From positions 1-16,373 of the forward strand of contig DASSLY010000050.1 in the NCBI GenBank assembly GCA_035689185.1: a DNA stretch of 16,373 nucleotides, in the 5' to 3' direction. This DNA comes from DASSLY01 sp035689185. Its GTDB lineage: Bacteria; Actinomycetota; Actinomycetes; Actinomycetales; Dermatophilaceae. The first letter of the stretch is position 1, and each line of letters begins with the position of its first letter. This document shows positions 1 through 6,690 of this stretch, one piece after another. The notes beneath the pieces are model-generated. The model saw only the letters and a program-made list of their open reading frames with translations, was not told the origin of the DNA and searched no databases. The translations under genes and the position numbers were made by a program.

Positions 1-200
1 GCGTCGACCTGCGCGGTGACGCGGTCTACGTCCACGCCCAGGACACCGACGCCGTCGCGCGCTACCTGCTCACCGAGACCACCGCCCACGACCTCGAGAT
101 CACCGCGCGCGGGTTGGAGGACGCGTTCCTCAGCCTCACCGGTGACCCCGACGAATCCCAAGCCAGTCTGAGCACCACCACCGAGGGAGCCCTGCGATGA
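1..200 (+). CDS. ABC transporter ATP-binding protein, C-terminal end (partial)
   Basis: This is the last 65 codons of a gene that begins outside the window. Read from position 3, the frame is open and ends at TGA 198-200. The visible tail contains LEDAFLSLTGD, a motif typical of the C-terminus of DrrA/CcmA-type ABC-2 ATPases; the Walker motifs lie upstream and are not visible. The stop overlaps the ATG of the next gene (ATGA, 197-200), so the two are almost certainly translated together as the ATPase and permease of one exporter. The substrate cannot be read from this fragment; the downstream two-component pair suggests a drug or envelope-stress system, which is inference. Confidence 0.88.
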   Translation, partial: VDLRGDAVYVHAQDTDAVARYLLTETTAHDLEITARGLEDAFLSLTGDPDESQASLSTTTEGALR

Positions 201-985
201 CCGCCCAGTCCGTCGAGCCGACCACCCGCACTGCGCCTCCGATGGGTGGCTTCAACCTGACCATGCTCGGCATCGAGCTGCGCCGGATGGTCCGCAACCG
301 CCGGGCGATGATCTTCACGCTGGTGATGCCGGTGCTGCTCTACCTGATCATCGGCGCCAACGACACCTACAGCGGCGACCGTGCGGGCTCCGGGAACGTC
401 TCGGCGTACATCCTGATCAGCATGGCGGCGTACGGCGCGGTGCTCGCCTCGACGAGCGGCGGCGCGATGGTCGCCACCGAGCGCGCCCTCGGCTGGTCGC
501 GCCAGCTCCGGCTCACTCCCCTGTCCCCCGTCGCCTACATCGCCACCAAGTCGATCGTCGCCCTCGGGTTCGGGGCTCTGTCCGTGCTCGCGGTGAACGT
601 GGTCGGTGTGCTCAACGGCAAGGCGCAGATGCCGACGCACGTCTGGGTCGCCGCGGCCGTCATCGCCTGGGCCGGCTCGGTCGTGTTCGGTGCCTTCGGG
701 CTCTTCATGGGCTACCTGCTGCCGAGCGAGAACGTCATGCAGGTGCTGGGTCCGGTGCTCGCCGGGCTCGCGGCGCTGGGTGGGCTGTGGTTCCCGATCG
801 ACTCCGGCTCGACCCTGGGCCACATCTCGGCGGTGACCCCGATCTACGGTCTGGCCCAGCTCGCCCGCTGGCCGTTGTACGGCGGCGCGCCCCACCTCGG
901 CTGGGTCCTCAACCTGGTGTTCTGGCTCGTCCTCTTCGTCGCCGGGGCTGCCTGGCGGATGAGCAAGGACACGGCGCGCGTGTGA
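197..985 (+). CDS. ABC-2 type transporter permease
   Basis: A 262-residue integral membrane protein, the usual length for a DrrB/YhhJ-like ABC-2 permease. About six hydrophobic segments are visible near residues 38-54, 68-88, 117-139, 149-173, 181-200 and 235-253, after a short cytoplasmic N-terminus with a basic stretch (RRMVRNRR) before the first helix. The segment around residues 93-112 (ATERALGWSRQLRLTPLSP) matches the cytoplasmic coupling region common in this family. The start ATG 197 overlaps the ATPase stop, and GAGGGAG about 10 nt upstream is a ribosome site. It should form the export channel with the upstream ATPase. The gene runs into the kinase gene with little or no gap, so the module is probably one transcript. 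The cargo is unknown. Confidence 0.9.
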   Translation: MTAQSVEPTTRTAPPMGGFNLTMLGIELRRMVRNRRAMIFTLVMPVLLYLIIGANDTYSGDRAGSGNVSAYILISMAAYGAVLASTSGGAMVATERALGWSRQLRLTPLSPVAYIATKSIVALGFGALSVLAVNVVGVLNGKAQMPTHVWVAAAVIAWAGSVVFGAFGLFMGYLLPSENVMQVLGPVLAGLAALGGLWFPIDSGSTLGHISAVTPIYGLAQLARWPLYGGAPHLGWVLNLVFWLVLFVAGAAWRMSKDTARV

Positions 986-986
986 C

Positions 987-992
987 TAGCCT
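987..992 (+). promoter_or_regulatory. Possible -10 (TAGCCT) of a leaderless histidine kinase promoter
   Basis: TAGCCT fits the actinobacterial TANNNT -10 consensus and lies exactly 7 nt before ATG 1000, the same geometry seen at map, the MBL gene and the RNB gene in this window. If active, it would give a leaderless kinase-regulator message separate from the exporter operon. No clear -35 is visible. Confidence 0.4.
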
Positions 993-999
993 GACCGGC

Positions 1000-2121
1000 A
1001 TGAGCACCGCCCTCGTCGACGACGACCGGGCCAGCGGTCCGCGTCGGTGGGGGCCGCTGTTCGCCGGGGTCTGGCTGTTCTACCTGCTCTCGCCGCTGGG
1101 CGCCGCCTGGGACCGCAAGGACCTGCGCGGCGCCGTCGGCATCGTCGCGACCCTGGCGTTCGCCGCGGTGTACCTGGGCGTCTTCGTCCTGATGCGCCGC
1201 CGGCGCACCGGGACGCCGTACCGCGCGCCGCTCAGCGCCTCGCGCGGCGCTCTCGTGGTGGGGGTCGAGATCGCCCTCGGGCTGCTGATGTGCCTGACGG
1301 TCGGGCAGAAGGGCGAGGCGGCCGCGGTCTACATCGCCGTCACCTGCGTGATGTGCCTGGACACCAGGTGGGCCTGGCTGGCCTCGGTGGCCGTGGCCGG
1401 CACGACGTACGCCGCGACGGTGTGGGTGCCGGGCTGGCACCGGGACGAAGGGATCCTCTTCGGCACGCTGGTCGCGACCCTGGCCATCTGGGGCATCTCG
1501 CAGTCGGTCAACCGCAGCATCGAGGTGCTCGCGGTCCGGGAGGAGAACGCACGCCTCGAGCTCAGCGACGAGCGCAACCGGTTCGCTCGCGACCTGCACG
1601 ACATCCTGGGCCACTCGCTGACCGTGATCACCGTGAAGGCCGAGCTCGCCAACCGGCTGATGGACGTCGACCCCGCACGTGCGCGGTCCGAGCTCGCCGA
1701 CCTCGAGCGTCTGTCGCGCGACGCCTTGGCCGACGTACGCCGTGCCGTCGAGGGCTACCGCGAGCTCACGCTGCCGGGCGAGCTGGCCCGGGCCCGGATG
1801 GCGCTCACGGCCGCCGAGATCACCGCCGAGCTGCCCAACACCACCGACGAGGTGCCCTCCGACCGCCGCGAGCTGTTCGCCTGGGCGGTCCGGGAGGGGA
1901 TCACCAACGTCATCCGCCACAGCGGCGCCCGGCGGTGCACGGTGCTGCTCGGCGAGCACGAGATCGAGGTCCGCGACGACGGCCGAGGGAGCGGTGCGCC
2001 CGCGTCGGCGGGAGGCGGCAACGGCCTGACCGGTCTCCGCGAGCGCGCCGCCCGGCTGGGGGGCACGGTGGTCACCCAGTCGCTCGAGCCCGGCTTCTCG
2101 CTGCGCGTGGTGGTGCCGTGA
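1000..2121 (+). CDS. DesK/LiaS-type sensor histidine kinase
   Basis: A 373-residue sensor kinase. The N-terminal half holds about six hydrophobic segments between residues 18 and 170, without a large extracellular domain, as in intramembrane-sensing kinases. The HisKA_3 box is clear (RDLHDILGHSLT, phospho-acceptor His200), followed by a HATPase domain with an N-box (REGITNVIRH), a G1 box (VRDDGRG) and a G2 box (GNGLTGLRER). Two starts compete: ATG 1000, placed 7 nt after TAGCCT, and GTG 982, which overlaps the permease stop as GTGA and would add six residues. I chose ATG 1000 because its -10 spacing matches other genes here. The stop overlaps the regulator start. It probably senses a membrane signal linked to the adjacent exporter, as in LiaSR or DesKR systems; the signal is unknown. 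Confidence 0.92.
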   Translation: MSTALVDDDRASGPRRWGPLFAGVWLFYLLSPLGAAWDRKDLRGAVGIVATLAFAAVYLGVFVLMRRRRTGTPYRAPLSASRGALVVGVEIALGLLMCLTVGQKGEAAAVYIAVTCVMCLDTRWAWLASVAVAGTTYAATVWVPGWHRDEGILFGTLVATLAIWGISQSVNRSIEVLAVREENARLELSDERNRFARDLHDILGHSLTVITVKAELANRLMDVDPARARSELADLERLSRDALADVRRAVEGYRELTLPGELARARMALTAAEITAELPNTTDEVPSDRRELFAWAVREGITNVIRHSGARRCTVLLGEHEIEVRDDGRGSGAPASAGGGNGLTGLRERAARLGGTVVTQSLEPGFSLRVVVP

Positions 2122-2723
2122 TCCGGCTGCTGCTGGCTGACGACCAGGCCCTGGTCCGCGGGGCCATGTCAGCGCTGCTCGGGCTGGAGCCCGACCTGGA
2201 GGTCGTCGCCGAGGTGGCCTCGGGTGACGCCGTCGTGCCGGCGGTGCTCGAGCACCGTCCCGACGTGGCCCTGCTCGACGTGGAGATGCCCGGTCTCGAC
2301 GGGCTCACCGCGGCGGCCGAGGTACGCCGCGTCGCGCCGTCCACCCGGGTGCTGATCGTGACGACGTTCGGGCGGCCGGGCTTCCTGCGGCGGGCGATGC
2401 AGTCGGGGGCCGACGGGTTCGTGGTCAAGGACACCCCCGCCGCCCAGCTCGCCGACGCCGTACGCCGTGTCCACCAGGGGCTGCGGGTCGTCGACCCGGC
2501 CCTGGCCATGGACAGCCTGACCTTCGGTGACTCACCGTTGACCGAGCGCGAGACGGACGTGCTGCGGGCCGCCGCGGACGGCGCCACGGTCGCCGTCATC
2601 GCCCAGCGCGTCCACCTCACCCCGGGCACGGTCCGCAACCACCTGTCGTCGGCGATCGGCAAGACCGGCGCCGCCAACCGGTCCGAGGCGGTCCAGATCG
2701 CCACCAGCCACGGCTGGCTCTAG
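2118..2723 (+). CDS. NarL/FixJ-family response regulator (LuxR-type HTH)
   Basis: A 201-residue DNA-binding regulator. The receiver domain (about 1-118) has the acidic pair Asp8-Asp9, phospho-acceptor Asp54 (LLDVEMPG), conserved Thr82/83 and Lys104 (VVKD). The C-terminal LuxR-type HTH spans about 138-201, with the diagnostic LTERETDVLR start and a recognition helix near TPGTVRNHLSSAIGKT. The start is GTG 2118, overlapping the kinase stop by 4 nt (GTGA), which implies translational coupling and cognate pairing. By analogy with DesR/LiaR it would control the preceding ABC exporter, but no operator can be read because the operon start is outside the window. Its stop overlaps the stop of the convergent gene on the other strand. 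Confidence 0.93.
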   Translation: MIRLLLADDQALVRGAMSALLGLEPDLEVVAEVASGDAVVPAVLEHRPDVALLDVEMPGLDGLTAAAEVRRVAPSTRVLIVTTFGRPGFLRRAMQSGADGFVVKDTPAAQLADAVRRVHQGLRVVDPALAMDSLTFGDSPLTERETDVLRAAADGATVAVIAQRVHLTPGTVRNHLSSAIGKTGAANRSEAVQIATSHGWL

Positions 2724-3019
2724 CGGGACACCACGGTCGCCCCGAGCAGGACCGCCACCCAGACCACGAAGCCGGCCGCGGACAGCCACGGCAGCCGGCG
2801 CGGATGCGGCGTCCACCATGCGCACGCCAGGACGAACAGCCCGAGCCAGATGACCACCAGCAGGACGACGGCCCACCACCGCAGCACGATCGTCGCGCCC
2901 AGGTCGAGGAAGAGCACGCACGCGAGCCCGACCATCCCGGCGAACGGCAGCGGCGAGATCCTCGGCGGCGTGGGCGGCGGCGTACGCCGCGACGGCTGCC
3001 GCGGGCCCGTGCCCGTCAC
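2720..3019 (-). CDS. Small three-helix membrane protein, function unknown
   Basis: A 99-residue protein with a Pro/Arg-rich cytoplasmic N-terminus (about 1-24) and three hydrophobic segments near 25-45, 47-69 and 77-96. A short Trp/Pro/Arg-rich loop (WWTPHPRRLPW) separates the last two. I do not recognise the family and see no catalytic motif. The start is GTG 3019, because it overlaps the stop of the upstream small gene as GTGA (3016-3019). The next in-frame Met, at residue 29, would cut into the first helix. The longer open frame upstream overlaps the small gene and is a shadow. The stop TAG (2720-2722) overlaps the convergent response-regulator stop. Confidence 0.75.
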   Translation of the reverse strand: MTGTGPRQPSRRTPPPTPPRISPLPFAGMVGLACVLFLDLGATIVLRWWAVVLLVVIWLGLFVLACAWWTPHPRRLPWLSAAGFVVWVAVLLGATVVSR

Positions 3020-3228
3020 TCGGGGTTGCGGCGCTTGGGGAGCCCGGCCCAGTCGGTCTCGTCGCTCCACTCGGGGTCGTTGTCCCACTCCTCGTTGCGC
3101 TCCTGGGCCTTCTCCAGGGCGCGCGCTGCCTCCGCCTCGGTGTCGTACGGCCCCAGCCTGTCGATCGGCGGACACCCGTCGGGCCCCTCGACGGCGTGGT
3201 GCTTCACGCAGAACCAGTACTTCGCCAT
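3016..3228 (-). CDS. Conserved small hypothetical protein (70 aa)
   Basis: A 70-residue soluble protein starting MAKYWFCVKHHAVEG, followed by GCPP.DRLGPYDT and a helical, acidic C-terminal half with Trp-rich ends (EEWDNDPEWSDETDW). Cys7, His10, His11 and Cys19 could make a small metal site, but this is conjecture. I recall similar short proteins in actinobacteria, annotated only as hypothetical. The LGPYDTEAEAARAL segment resembles the SPOR/SHOCT-like strand-helix pattern common in tiny actinobacterial proteins. It starts at ATG 3228, with TAGGCT 6 nt upstream, so it is probably leaderless. It overlaps the start of the membrane-protein gene by 4 nt, making a two-gene operon convergent with the response regulator. 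Confidence 0.8.
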   Translation of the reverse strand: MAKYWFCVKHHAVEGPDGCPPIDRLGPYDTEAEAARALEKAQERNEEWDNDPEWSDETDWAGLPKRRNPE

Positions 3229-3234
3229 GAGGTG

Positions 3235-3240
3235 AGCCTA
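3235..3240 (-). promoter_or_regulatory. -10 element (TAGGCT), leaderless promoter of the small-gene pair
   Basis: On the minus strand TAGGCT matches TANNNT and ends 6 nt before ATG 3228. No Shine-Dalgarno is present; the six bases between are CACCTC, the complement of an SD. It is divergent from the map promoter about 40 bp away. Confidence 0.55.
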
Positions 3241-3276
3241 AGCCGGAGACCCGCCGGCGTCGCCGCACCGCCTCCG

Positions 3277-3282
3277 TAGACT
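3277..3282 (+). promoter_or_regulatory. -10 element (TAGACT), leaderless promoter of map
   Basis: TAGACT fits the actinobacterial -10 consensus and ends 7 nt before ATG 3290. No purine-rich ribosome site lies between, so transcription should begin at or very near the start codon. No obvious TTGACA-like -35 is visible. Confidence 0.6.
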
Positions 3283-3289
3283 CGGGACC

Positions 3290-4147
3290 ATGACGTCGAC
3301 CGCGCTGGCCCCCGCCACGATCTCGCCGCGTCGTCCGGTGCCGAGCTCGATCGAGCGCCCGGAGTACGTCGACAGGCCCTTCCCCGCGCCCTTCACCGGT
3401 GACGAGGTCAAGGACGCCGAGACGATCGAGCGGATCCGGGTGGCGAGCCGACTCGCGGCCCAGGCGCGCGACCTGGTCGGCGCCCACGTGGCACCCGGCG
3501 TCACCACCGACGAGCTAGACCGCATCGGCCACGAGTTCCTCTGCGACCACGGCGCCTACCCGTCGACCCTGGGCTACAAGGGCTTCCCGAAGTCGCTGTG
3601 CACCAGCGTGAACGAGGTGATCTGCCACGGTATCCCGGACGACCGCCCGCTGCAGGACGGCGACATCGTCAACATCGACATCACGGCGTTCATCCACGGC
3701 GTGCACGGCGACACCGACGCGACCTACCTGGTCGGGGACGTGGACGAGGAGTCCCGGCTGCTGGTCGAGCGGACCCACGAGACGATGATGCGCGGGATCC
3801 GGGCTGCCGTCCCAGGACGGCAGATCAACGTCATCGGGCGGGTGATCGAGAGCTACGCGCGGCGGTTCGGGTACGGCGTGGTGCGGGACTTCACCGGCCA
3901 CGGGATCGGCACGGCGTTCCACTCCGGGCTGGTGATCCCGCACTACGACGCCGCGCCTGACTACGACACGGTGATCGAGTCGGGGATGACCTTCACGGTC
4001 GAGCCCATGCTCAACCTCGGCAGCCACGAGTGGCAGATGTGGGACGACGGCTGGACCGTCGTCACCCGCGACCGCCGCAGGTCGGCGCAGTTCGAGCACA
4101 CCATCCTGGTCACCGAGACCGGGCCGGAGATCCTCACGCTGCCCTGA
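3290..4147 (+). CDS. map: Type I methionine aminopeptidase
   Basis: A 285-residue cytosolic enzyme that removes the initiator methionine from new proteins. All five metal ligands of the pita-bread fold are present with the family spacing: Asp130, Asp141, His204, Glu238 and Glu269, plus substrate-contact histidines His113 (ICHGIP) and His211. Signature segments are NIDITAFIHGVHGDTDATY, FTGHGIG, TFTVEPM and FEHTILVTE. The roughly 40-residue N-terminal extension before the catalytic core is usual for long actinobacterial type I enzymes and carries no zinc finger. The start ATG 3290 is supported by a -10 box 7 nt upstream (leaderless). It lies 62 nt before ppgK, which has its own promoter-like TAGGTT. 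Confidence 0.96.
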   Translation: MTSTALAPATISPRRPVPSSIERPEYVDRPFPAPFTGDEVKDAETIERIRVASRLAAQARDLVGAHVAPGVTTDELDRIGHEFLCDHGAYPSTLGYKGFPKSLCTSVNEVICHGIPDDRPLQDGDIVNIDITAFIHGVHGDTDATYLVGDVDEESRLLVERTHETMMRGIRAAVPGRQINVIGRVIESYARRFGYGVVRDFTGHGIGTAFHSGLVIPHYDAAPDYDTVIESGMTFTVEPMLNLGSHEWQMWDDGWTVVTRDRRRSAQFEHTILVTETGPEILTLP

Positions 4148-4161
4148 CCACACGGTGCGGC

Positions 4162-4167
4162 TAGGTT
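4162..4167 (+). promoter_or_regulatory. -10 element (TAGGTT) of ppgK
   Basis: TAGGTT matches TANNNT. A start point near 4174 would give a leader of about 35 nt, made largely of a 5-bp ACCAG repeat (about 4171-4188), followed by an AAAGGGG ribosome site (4199-4205) before ATG 4210. Unlike its neighbours, ppgK would therefore have a normal leader. Confidence 0.45.
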
Positions 4168-4209
4168 CGGACCAGACCAGACCAGACCGCGAGCAGCGAA
4201 AGGGGTCTC

Positions 4210-4968
4210 ATGGCGGACGGGAGGTACCCCCTCGGGATCGACATCGGGGGGAGCGGGATCAAGGGTGCCCCGGTGGACCTGGGCACCGGGACCTTCACCG
4301 CGGAGCGGTACCGCAGGGAGACACCCTCGGAGTCGACGCCGGCGGCGGTGGCCGACATCGTCGCCGAGGTGGCGACGCACTTCGCCGACCAGACCGGCGA
4401 CTCCCCGGTGGGCATCACGTTGCCGTCGGTGGTCTCCGGCGGGGTGGTCCGCACTGCCGCCAACATCGACAAGTCCTGGATCGGCACCGACGCCGTCGCC
4501 CTGTTCCAGCAGCGCCTCGGCCGGCCGGTGACGCTGCTCAACGACGCCGACGCCGCCGGGGTGGCCGAGCTGCACTACGGCGCGGCGCGAGGCCACCGCG
4601 GGTTGGTGTTCGTGGCGACGCTGGGCACCGGGATCGGGACGGTGCTGCTGAACCACGGCTACCTCGTGCCGAACTCCGAGCTGGGCCACGTGGAGCTCAA
4701 CGGGGTGGACGCGGAGACGCGCACGGCGCACAGCGCCCGGGAGCGGGAGGGCCTGAGCTACGAGGAGTGGGCCGAGCGGCTGCAGCGCTACTTCTCCTAC
4801 ATCGAGAACCTGCTCTGGCCGGACCTCATCGTGGTCGGCGGTGGGGTGTCGAAGAAGGCGGACCGGTTCCTGCCGCTGCTGCACCTGCGCGCACCGATCG
4901 TGCCGGCCCAACTGCTGAACAGCGCCGGCATCGTCGGCGCTGCCTGGCTGGCGGTCAACGGCGACTGA
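4210..4968 (+). CDS. ppgK: Polyphosphate glucokinase (ROK family)
   Basis: A 252-residue cytosolic kinase that phosphorylates glucose to glucose-6-phosphate using polyphosphate (and usually ATP). Visible motifs are the phosphate-binding LGIDIGGSGIKG (residues 8-19), the PpgK-type ANIDKSWIG (84-92), LLNDADAAG (109-117) with the catalytic-base Asp112, the second phosphate loop TLGTGIGT (137-144) and ELGHVEL (157-163). GGGVSKKADRFLP near the C-terminus is a further match to polyphosphate glucokinases. It lacks the Cys-rich zinc motif of many ROK proteins, as expected for PpgK. ATG 4210 follows an AAAGGGG ribosome site by about 4 nt. It is downstream of map on the same strand and convergent with the MBL gene. 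Confidence 0.94.
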   Translation: MADGRYPLGIDIGGSGIKGAPVDLGTGTFTAERYRRETPSESTPAAVADIVAEVATHFADQTGDSPVGITLPSVVSGGVVRTAANIDKSWIGTDAVALFQQRLGRPVTLLNDADAAGVAELHYGAARGHRGLVFVATLGTGIGTVLLNHGYLVPNSELGHVELNGVDAETRTAHSAREREGLSYEEWAERLQRYFSYIENLLWPDLIVVGGGVSKKADRFLPLLHLRAPIVPAQLLNSAGIVGAAWLAVNGD

Positions 4969-4990
4969 ATCCCGCTCCACCGTCGCCGGC

Positions 4991-5027
4991 GCGCGGGTCA
5001 GCTGCGGGTCAGTGCCGCGGGTCAGGC
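4991..5027. repeat. Three short GCGGGTCAG direct repeats between ppgK and the MBL gene
   Basis: The motif GCGGGTCAG occurs three times in about 35 bp in the gap between the convergent ppgK and MBL-fold genes. No clear hairpin-plus-U-tract terminator is visible. Confidence 0.5.
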
Positions 5028-5031
5028 CGGT

Positions 5032-5685
5032 TCAGAACGTGGCCGGCGTCCCGTCGCCGAGGTCGGCCACCCGCAGGTCGTCACCTGCGAAGTTGCCGAC
5101 ATGCATGAGATACATCGCGCGCCCGGGCGGGCTCAGCAGCGCGTCGTGGACCGGGATGACCGTGCTCGCCCCGATCCGGGCGACGAACTCGATGGTGTCG
5201 CGGACCGGCGTCCACGGGGCGCTCAGCGGGACCGCCAGGACGTCCACCCGGCCGCCCGGGTCAGCGTCGTAGGCGTCGCCGGGATGGAACAGCGTCGGCT
5301 CGCCGTCGGCGCGCAGCACCAGGCCGGTGTTGCGGATGGTTGGCACGCCGGGGTGGTTGAACGCGTGGAGGCGCCCAACCGGGGTCACCTCCACCGGGCC
5401 GATCGCCACGAGCTCCCCGCTGGTCATGGCCTGCGCCGGCAGCCCCTTGCCGTCCAGGATCCGCGCCGAGTCCGGGTCGGTGAGCAGCCGGGCCTCGGGG
5501 TTGGCGTCCAGCAGCGCGGGCAGCCGCTCCTGGTCGAGATGGTCTGCGTGTTGGTGCGTCACCAGGATCGCGTCCAGGTCCGTGACCTGGGTGAAGTCGC
5601 GGGAGAAGTTGCCCGGGTCGATCAGGACGCGCTGGTCGGCGACCTCGACAAGCAGGCAGGCGTGGCCCAGGTGGGTGATCCGCAT
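5032..5685 (-). CDS. MBL-fold metallo-hydrolase (UlaG/YtkL-like)
   Basis: A 217-residue protein of the metallo-beta-lactamase superfamily, small single-domain L-ascorbate-6-phosphate-lactonase-like (UlaG) branch. It begins with the characteristic MRITHLGHACLLVE strand, then carries the metal motif THQHADH (His44, His46, Asp48, His49), a ligand Asp in FHPGDAYD (Asp137) and a C-terminal His in VIPVHD (His180). Such proteins are cytosolic hydrolases, and the substrate is unknown here. I chose ATG 5685 rather than the longer frame from 5724: homology starts at MRITHLGH, and TAGGTT lies exactly 7 nt upstream (leaderless). It is convergent with ppgK. Confidence 0.88.
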   Translation of the reverse strand: MRITHLGHACLLVEVADQRVLIDPGNFSRDFTQVTDLDAILVTHQHADHLDQERLPALLDANPEARLLTDPDSARILDGKGLPAQAMTSGELVAIGPVEVTPVGRLHAFNHPGVPTIRNTGLVLRADGEPTLFHPGDAYDADPGGRVDVLAVPLSAPWTPVRDTIEFVARIGASTVIPVHDALLSPPGRAMYLMHVGNFAGDDLRVADLGDGTPATF

Positions 5686-5692
5686 ACCGGCC

Positions 5693-5698
5693 AACCTA
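5693..5698 (-). promoter_or_regulatory. -10 element (TAGGTT), leaderless promoter of the MBL gene
   Basis: On the minus strand TAGGTT is followed by 7 nt and then ATG 5685. There is no ribosome site in the 7-nt gap, so a leaderless transcript is expected. Confidence 0.55.
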
Positions 5699-5827
5699 TG
5701 GCCAACGGCCCCGACGCGGGCCACGACCCGGCCTGCGAACTCCCGAGCTGGCTGGTGGTCGTCGTTGCGGTCGTGGCAGCGCCAACCAGGCTGCCCCAGC
5801 TGGACCGGCTGGTCACGGCGGGCGCGC

Positions 5828-5934
5828 GCGTGCCGCCCGCGTCGGAGGAGGACGGTAGGAGGTCGATGTGGCGGACCGGCGTGGCCTCATCGGCTGCGGG
5901 CGTGCCTCCCGCGTCGGAGGAGGACGGTACGAGG
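5828..5934. repeat. Two 35-bp direct repeats downstream of rnpB
   Basis: Copies at 5828-5862 and 5900-5934 agree at 33 of 35 positions and are offset by 72 bp. The shared core reads GCGTCGGAGGAGGACGGTA. They lie in the 261-bp noncoding stretch between the MBL promoter and the 3' end of rnpB. Read on the rnpB strand, the copy nearest rnpB can form a short CCTCC/GGAGG hairpin, a weak terminator at best. Open frames crossing here run into rnpB antisense and are not believable genes. The element could be a dispersed intergenic repeat; its copy number in the genome is unknown. Confidence 0.8.
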
Positions 5935-5946
5935 CATTTGAGGGAT

Positions 5947-6363
5947 GAGTCGGTCGGTACGCCGGGTTCTGTCGTCGCCGGCCGTTGCCGGTCGGCGACG
6001 GACGGTCATCCATCTCGGGTGGCCGTTGCCGGACACCTCTAGCGGTCTACCCGCAGGCTCGGGCGGGCCGCCCTCGAACGCCTGCTGTCTGACCTTGCTC
6101 CGGGTGGGGTTTGCCGAGCCGCGCCAGTCACCTGGCGCGCTGGTGGTCTCTTACACCGCCGTTTCACCCTTACCGCGCCGACCCTTGCGAGCCGGCGCGG
6201 CGGTCTGTTCTCTGTGGCACTGTCCCGCGGGTCGCCCCGGGTGGTCGTTAGCCACCACCCTGCCCTGCGGAGCCCGGACGTTCCTCGGCGGCCACCGGTA
6301 CTCCCGCCGGCCGGCGTAGCCGTCCAGCGCGAGCCGGGGCCGACGCGACCGTCTGACCGACTC
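5947..6363 (-). ncRNA. rnpB: RNase P RNA, bacterial type A
   Basis: The catalytic RNA of ribonuclease P, which trims the 5' leader from tRNA precursors. On the minus strand the 5' end GAGTCGGTC (6363) pairs with the 3' end GACCGACTC (5947), forming P1. The universally conserved block GAGGAACGTCCGGGCTCC is at 6269-6286, followed by GGTGGCTAACGACCACC. Further conserved parts are ACAGAGAACAGA, GGTAAGGGTGAAA and the 3' conserved ACAGAACCCGGCGTA (5958-5972), which pairs with the first block to make P4. The length of about 417 nt is normal for high-GC actinobacteria. Exact ends are estimated from P1 and could be off by a few bases. The promoter core overlaps that of the divergent DUF503 gene. Confidence 0.97.
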
Positions 6364-6373
6364 ATCCGCGAGC

Positions 6374-6379
6374 AGCATA
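6374..6379 (-). promoter_or_regulatory. -10 element (TATGCT) of rnpB
   Basis: On the minus strand TATGCT (TANNNT) lies about 10 nt upstream of the 5' end of RNase P RNA, the right distance for a start at 6364-6367. It overlaps the TACGGT -10 box of the opposite-facing DUF503 gene by two base pairs (6378-6379). Confidence 0.6.
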
Positions 6380-6383
6380 CGGT
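6378..6383 (+). promoter_or_regulatory. -10 element (TACGGT), leaderless promoter of the DUF503 gene
   Basis: TACGGT is followed by 6 nt and ATG 6390, with no ribosome site between. It shares base pairs with the rnpB -10 box on the other strand, so the two promoters cannot both be occupied at once. Confidence 0.5.
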
Positions 6384-6389
6384 CTGCTC

Positions 6390-6686
6390 ATGTGGATCGG
6401 GTGGGTGGAGCTGGACCTCCTGCTCGGCGACGTGCACTCGCTGAAGGCCAAGAGGTCCGTGGTGCGGCCGCTGGTGTCCGCGGTCGCCCGCTCGTATGCC
6501 GTGTCGGCCGCCGAGGTGGGGCACCTGGACCTGCACCGCCGCGCCCTGGTCGGGGTCAGCCTGGTGGCCGCCGACCGGGCGCACGTCGTCGACGTGCTGG
6601 ACGCGGTGGAGTCCTTCGTGGCCGCCCGACCGGAGACCGATCTGCTGTCGGCCCACCGTGGGCTGCGGGCCAGCTCCGACGACTGA
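6390..6686 (+). CDS. DUF503 (YlxP-like) family protein
   Basis: A 98-residue protein of the DUF503 family, ferredoxin-like small proteins often found near ribosome or RNA-processing genes. Diagnostic features are the N-terminal WVELDLLLGDVHSLKAKRSVVRPLV stretch (here residues 4-28), HRRALVGVSLVAAD in the middle, and DVLDAVESFVAARPE near the end. The length matches the family (about 90-100). The molecular role is not established; a link to ribosome assembly has been suggested from its position beside rbfA in Bacillus. It starts at ATG 6390, 6 nt after a -10 box, and is divergent from rnpB. The frame stays open after its TGA into a 30-bp triple repeat. Confidence 0.88.
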   Translation: MWIGWVELDLLLGDVHSLKAKRSVVRPLVSAVARSYAVSAAEVGHLDLHRRALVGVSLVAADRAHVVDVLDAVESFVAARPETDLLSAHRGLRASSDD

Positions 6687-6690
6687 CCGG

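Noticed and set aside
5947..5972. rnpB 3' end as an integration (att) site.
   Set aside because: The word-usage shift and repeats nearby hinted at this, but no integrase, no second copy of the rnpB 3' end and no mobile genes are in the window.
5101..6042. Long plus-strand open frame covering the MBL gene and part of rnpB, with a repeated VPPASEEDG peptide.
   Set aside because: It is antisense to the clear MBL gene and to RNase P RNA; the repeated peptide is only the translation of the 35-bp DNA repeats.
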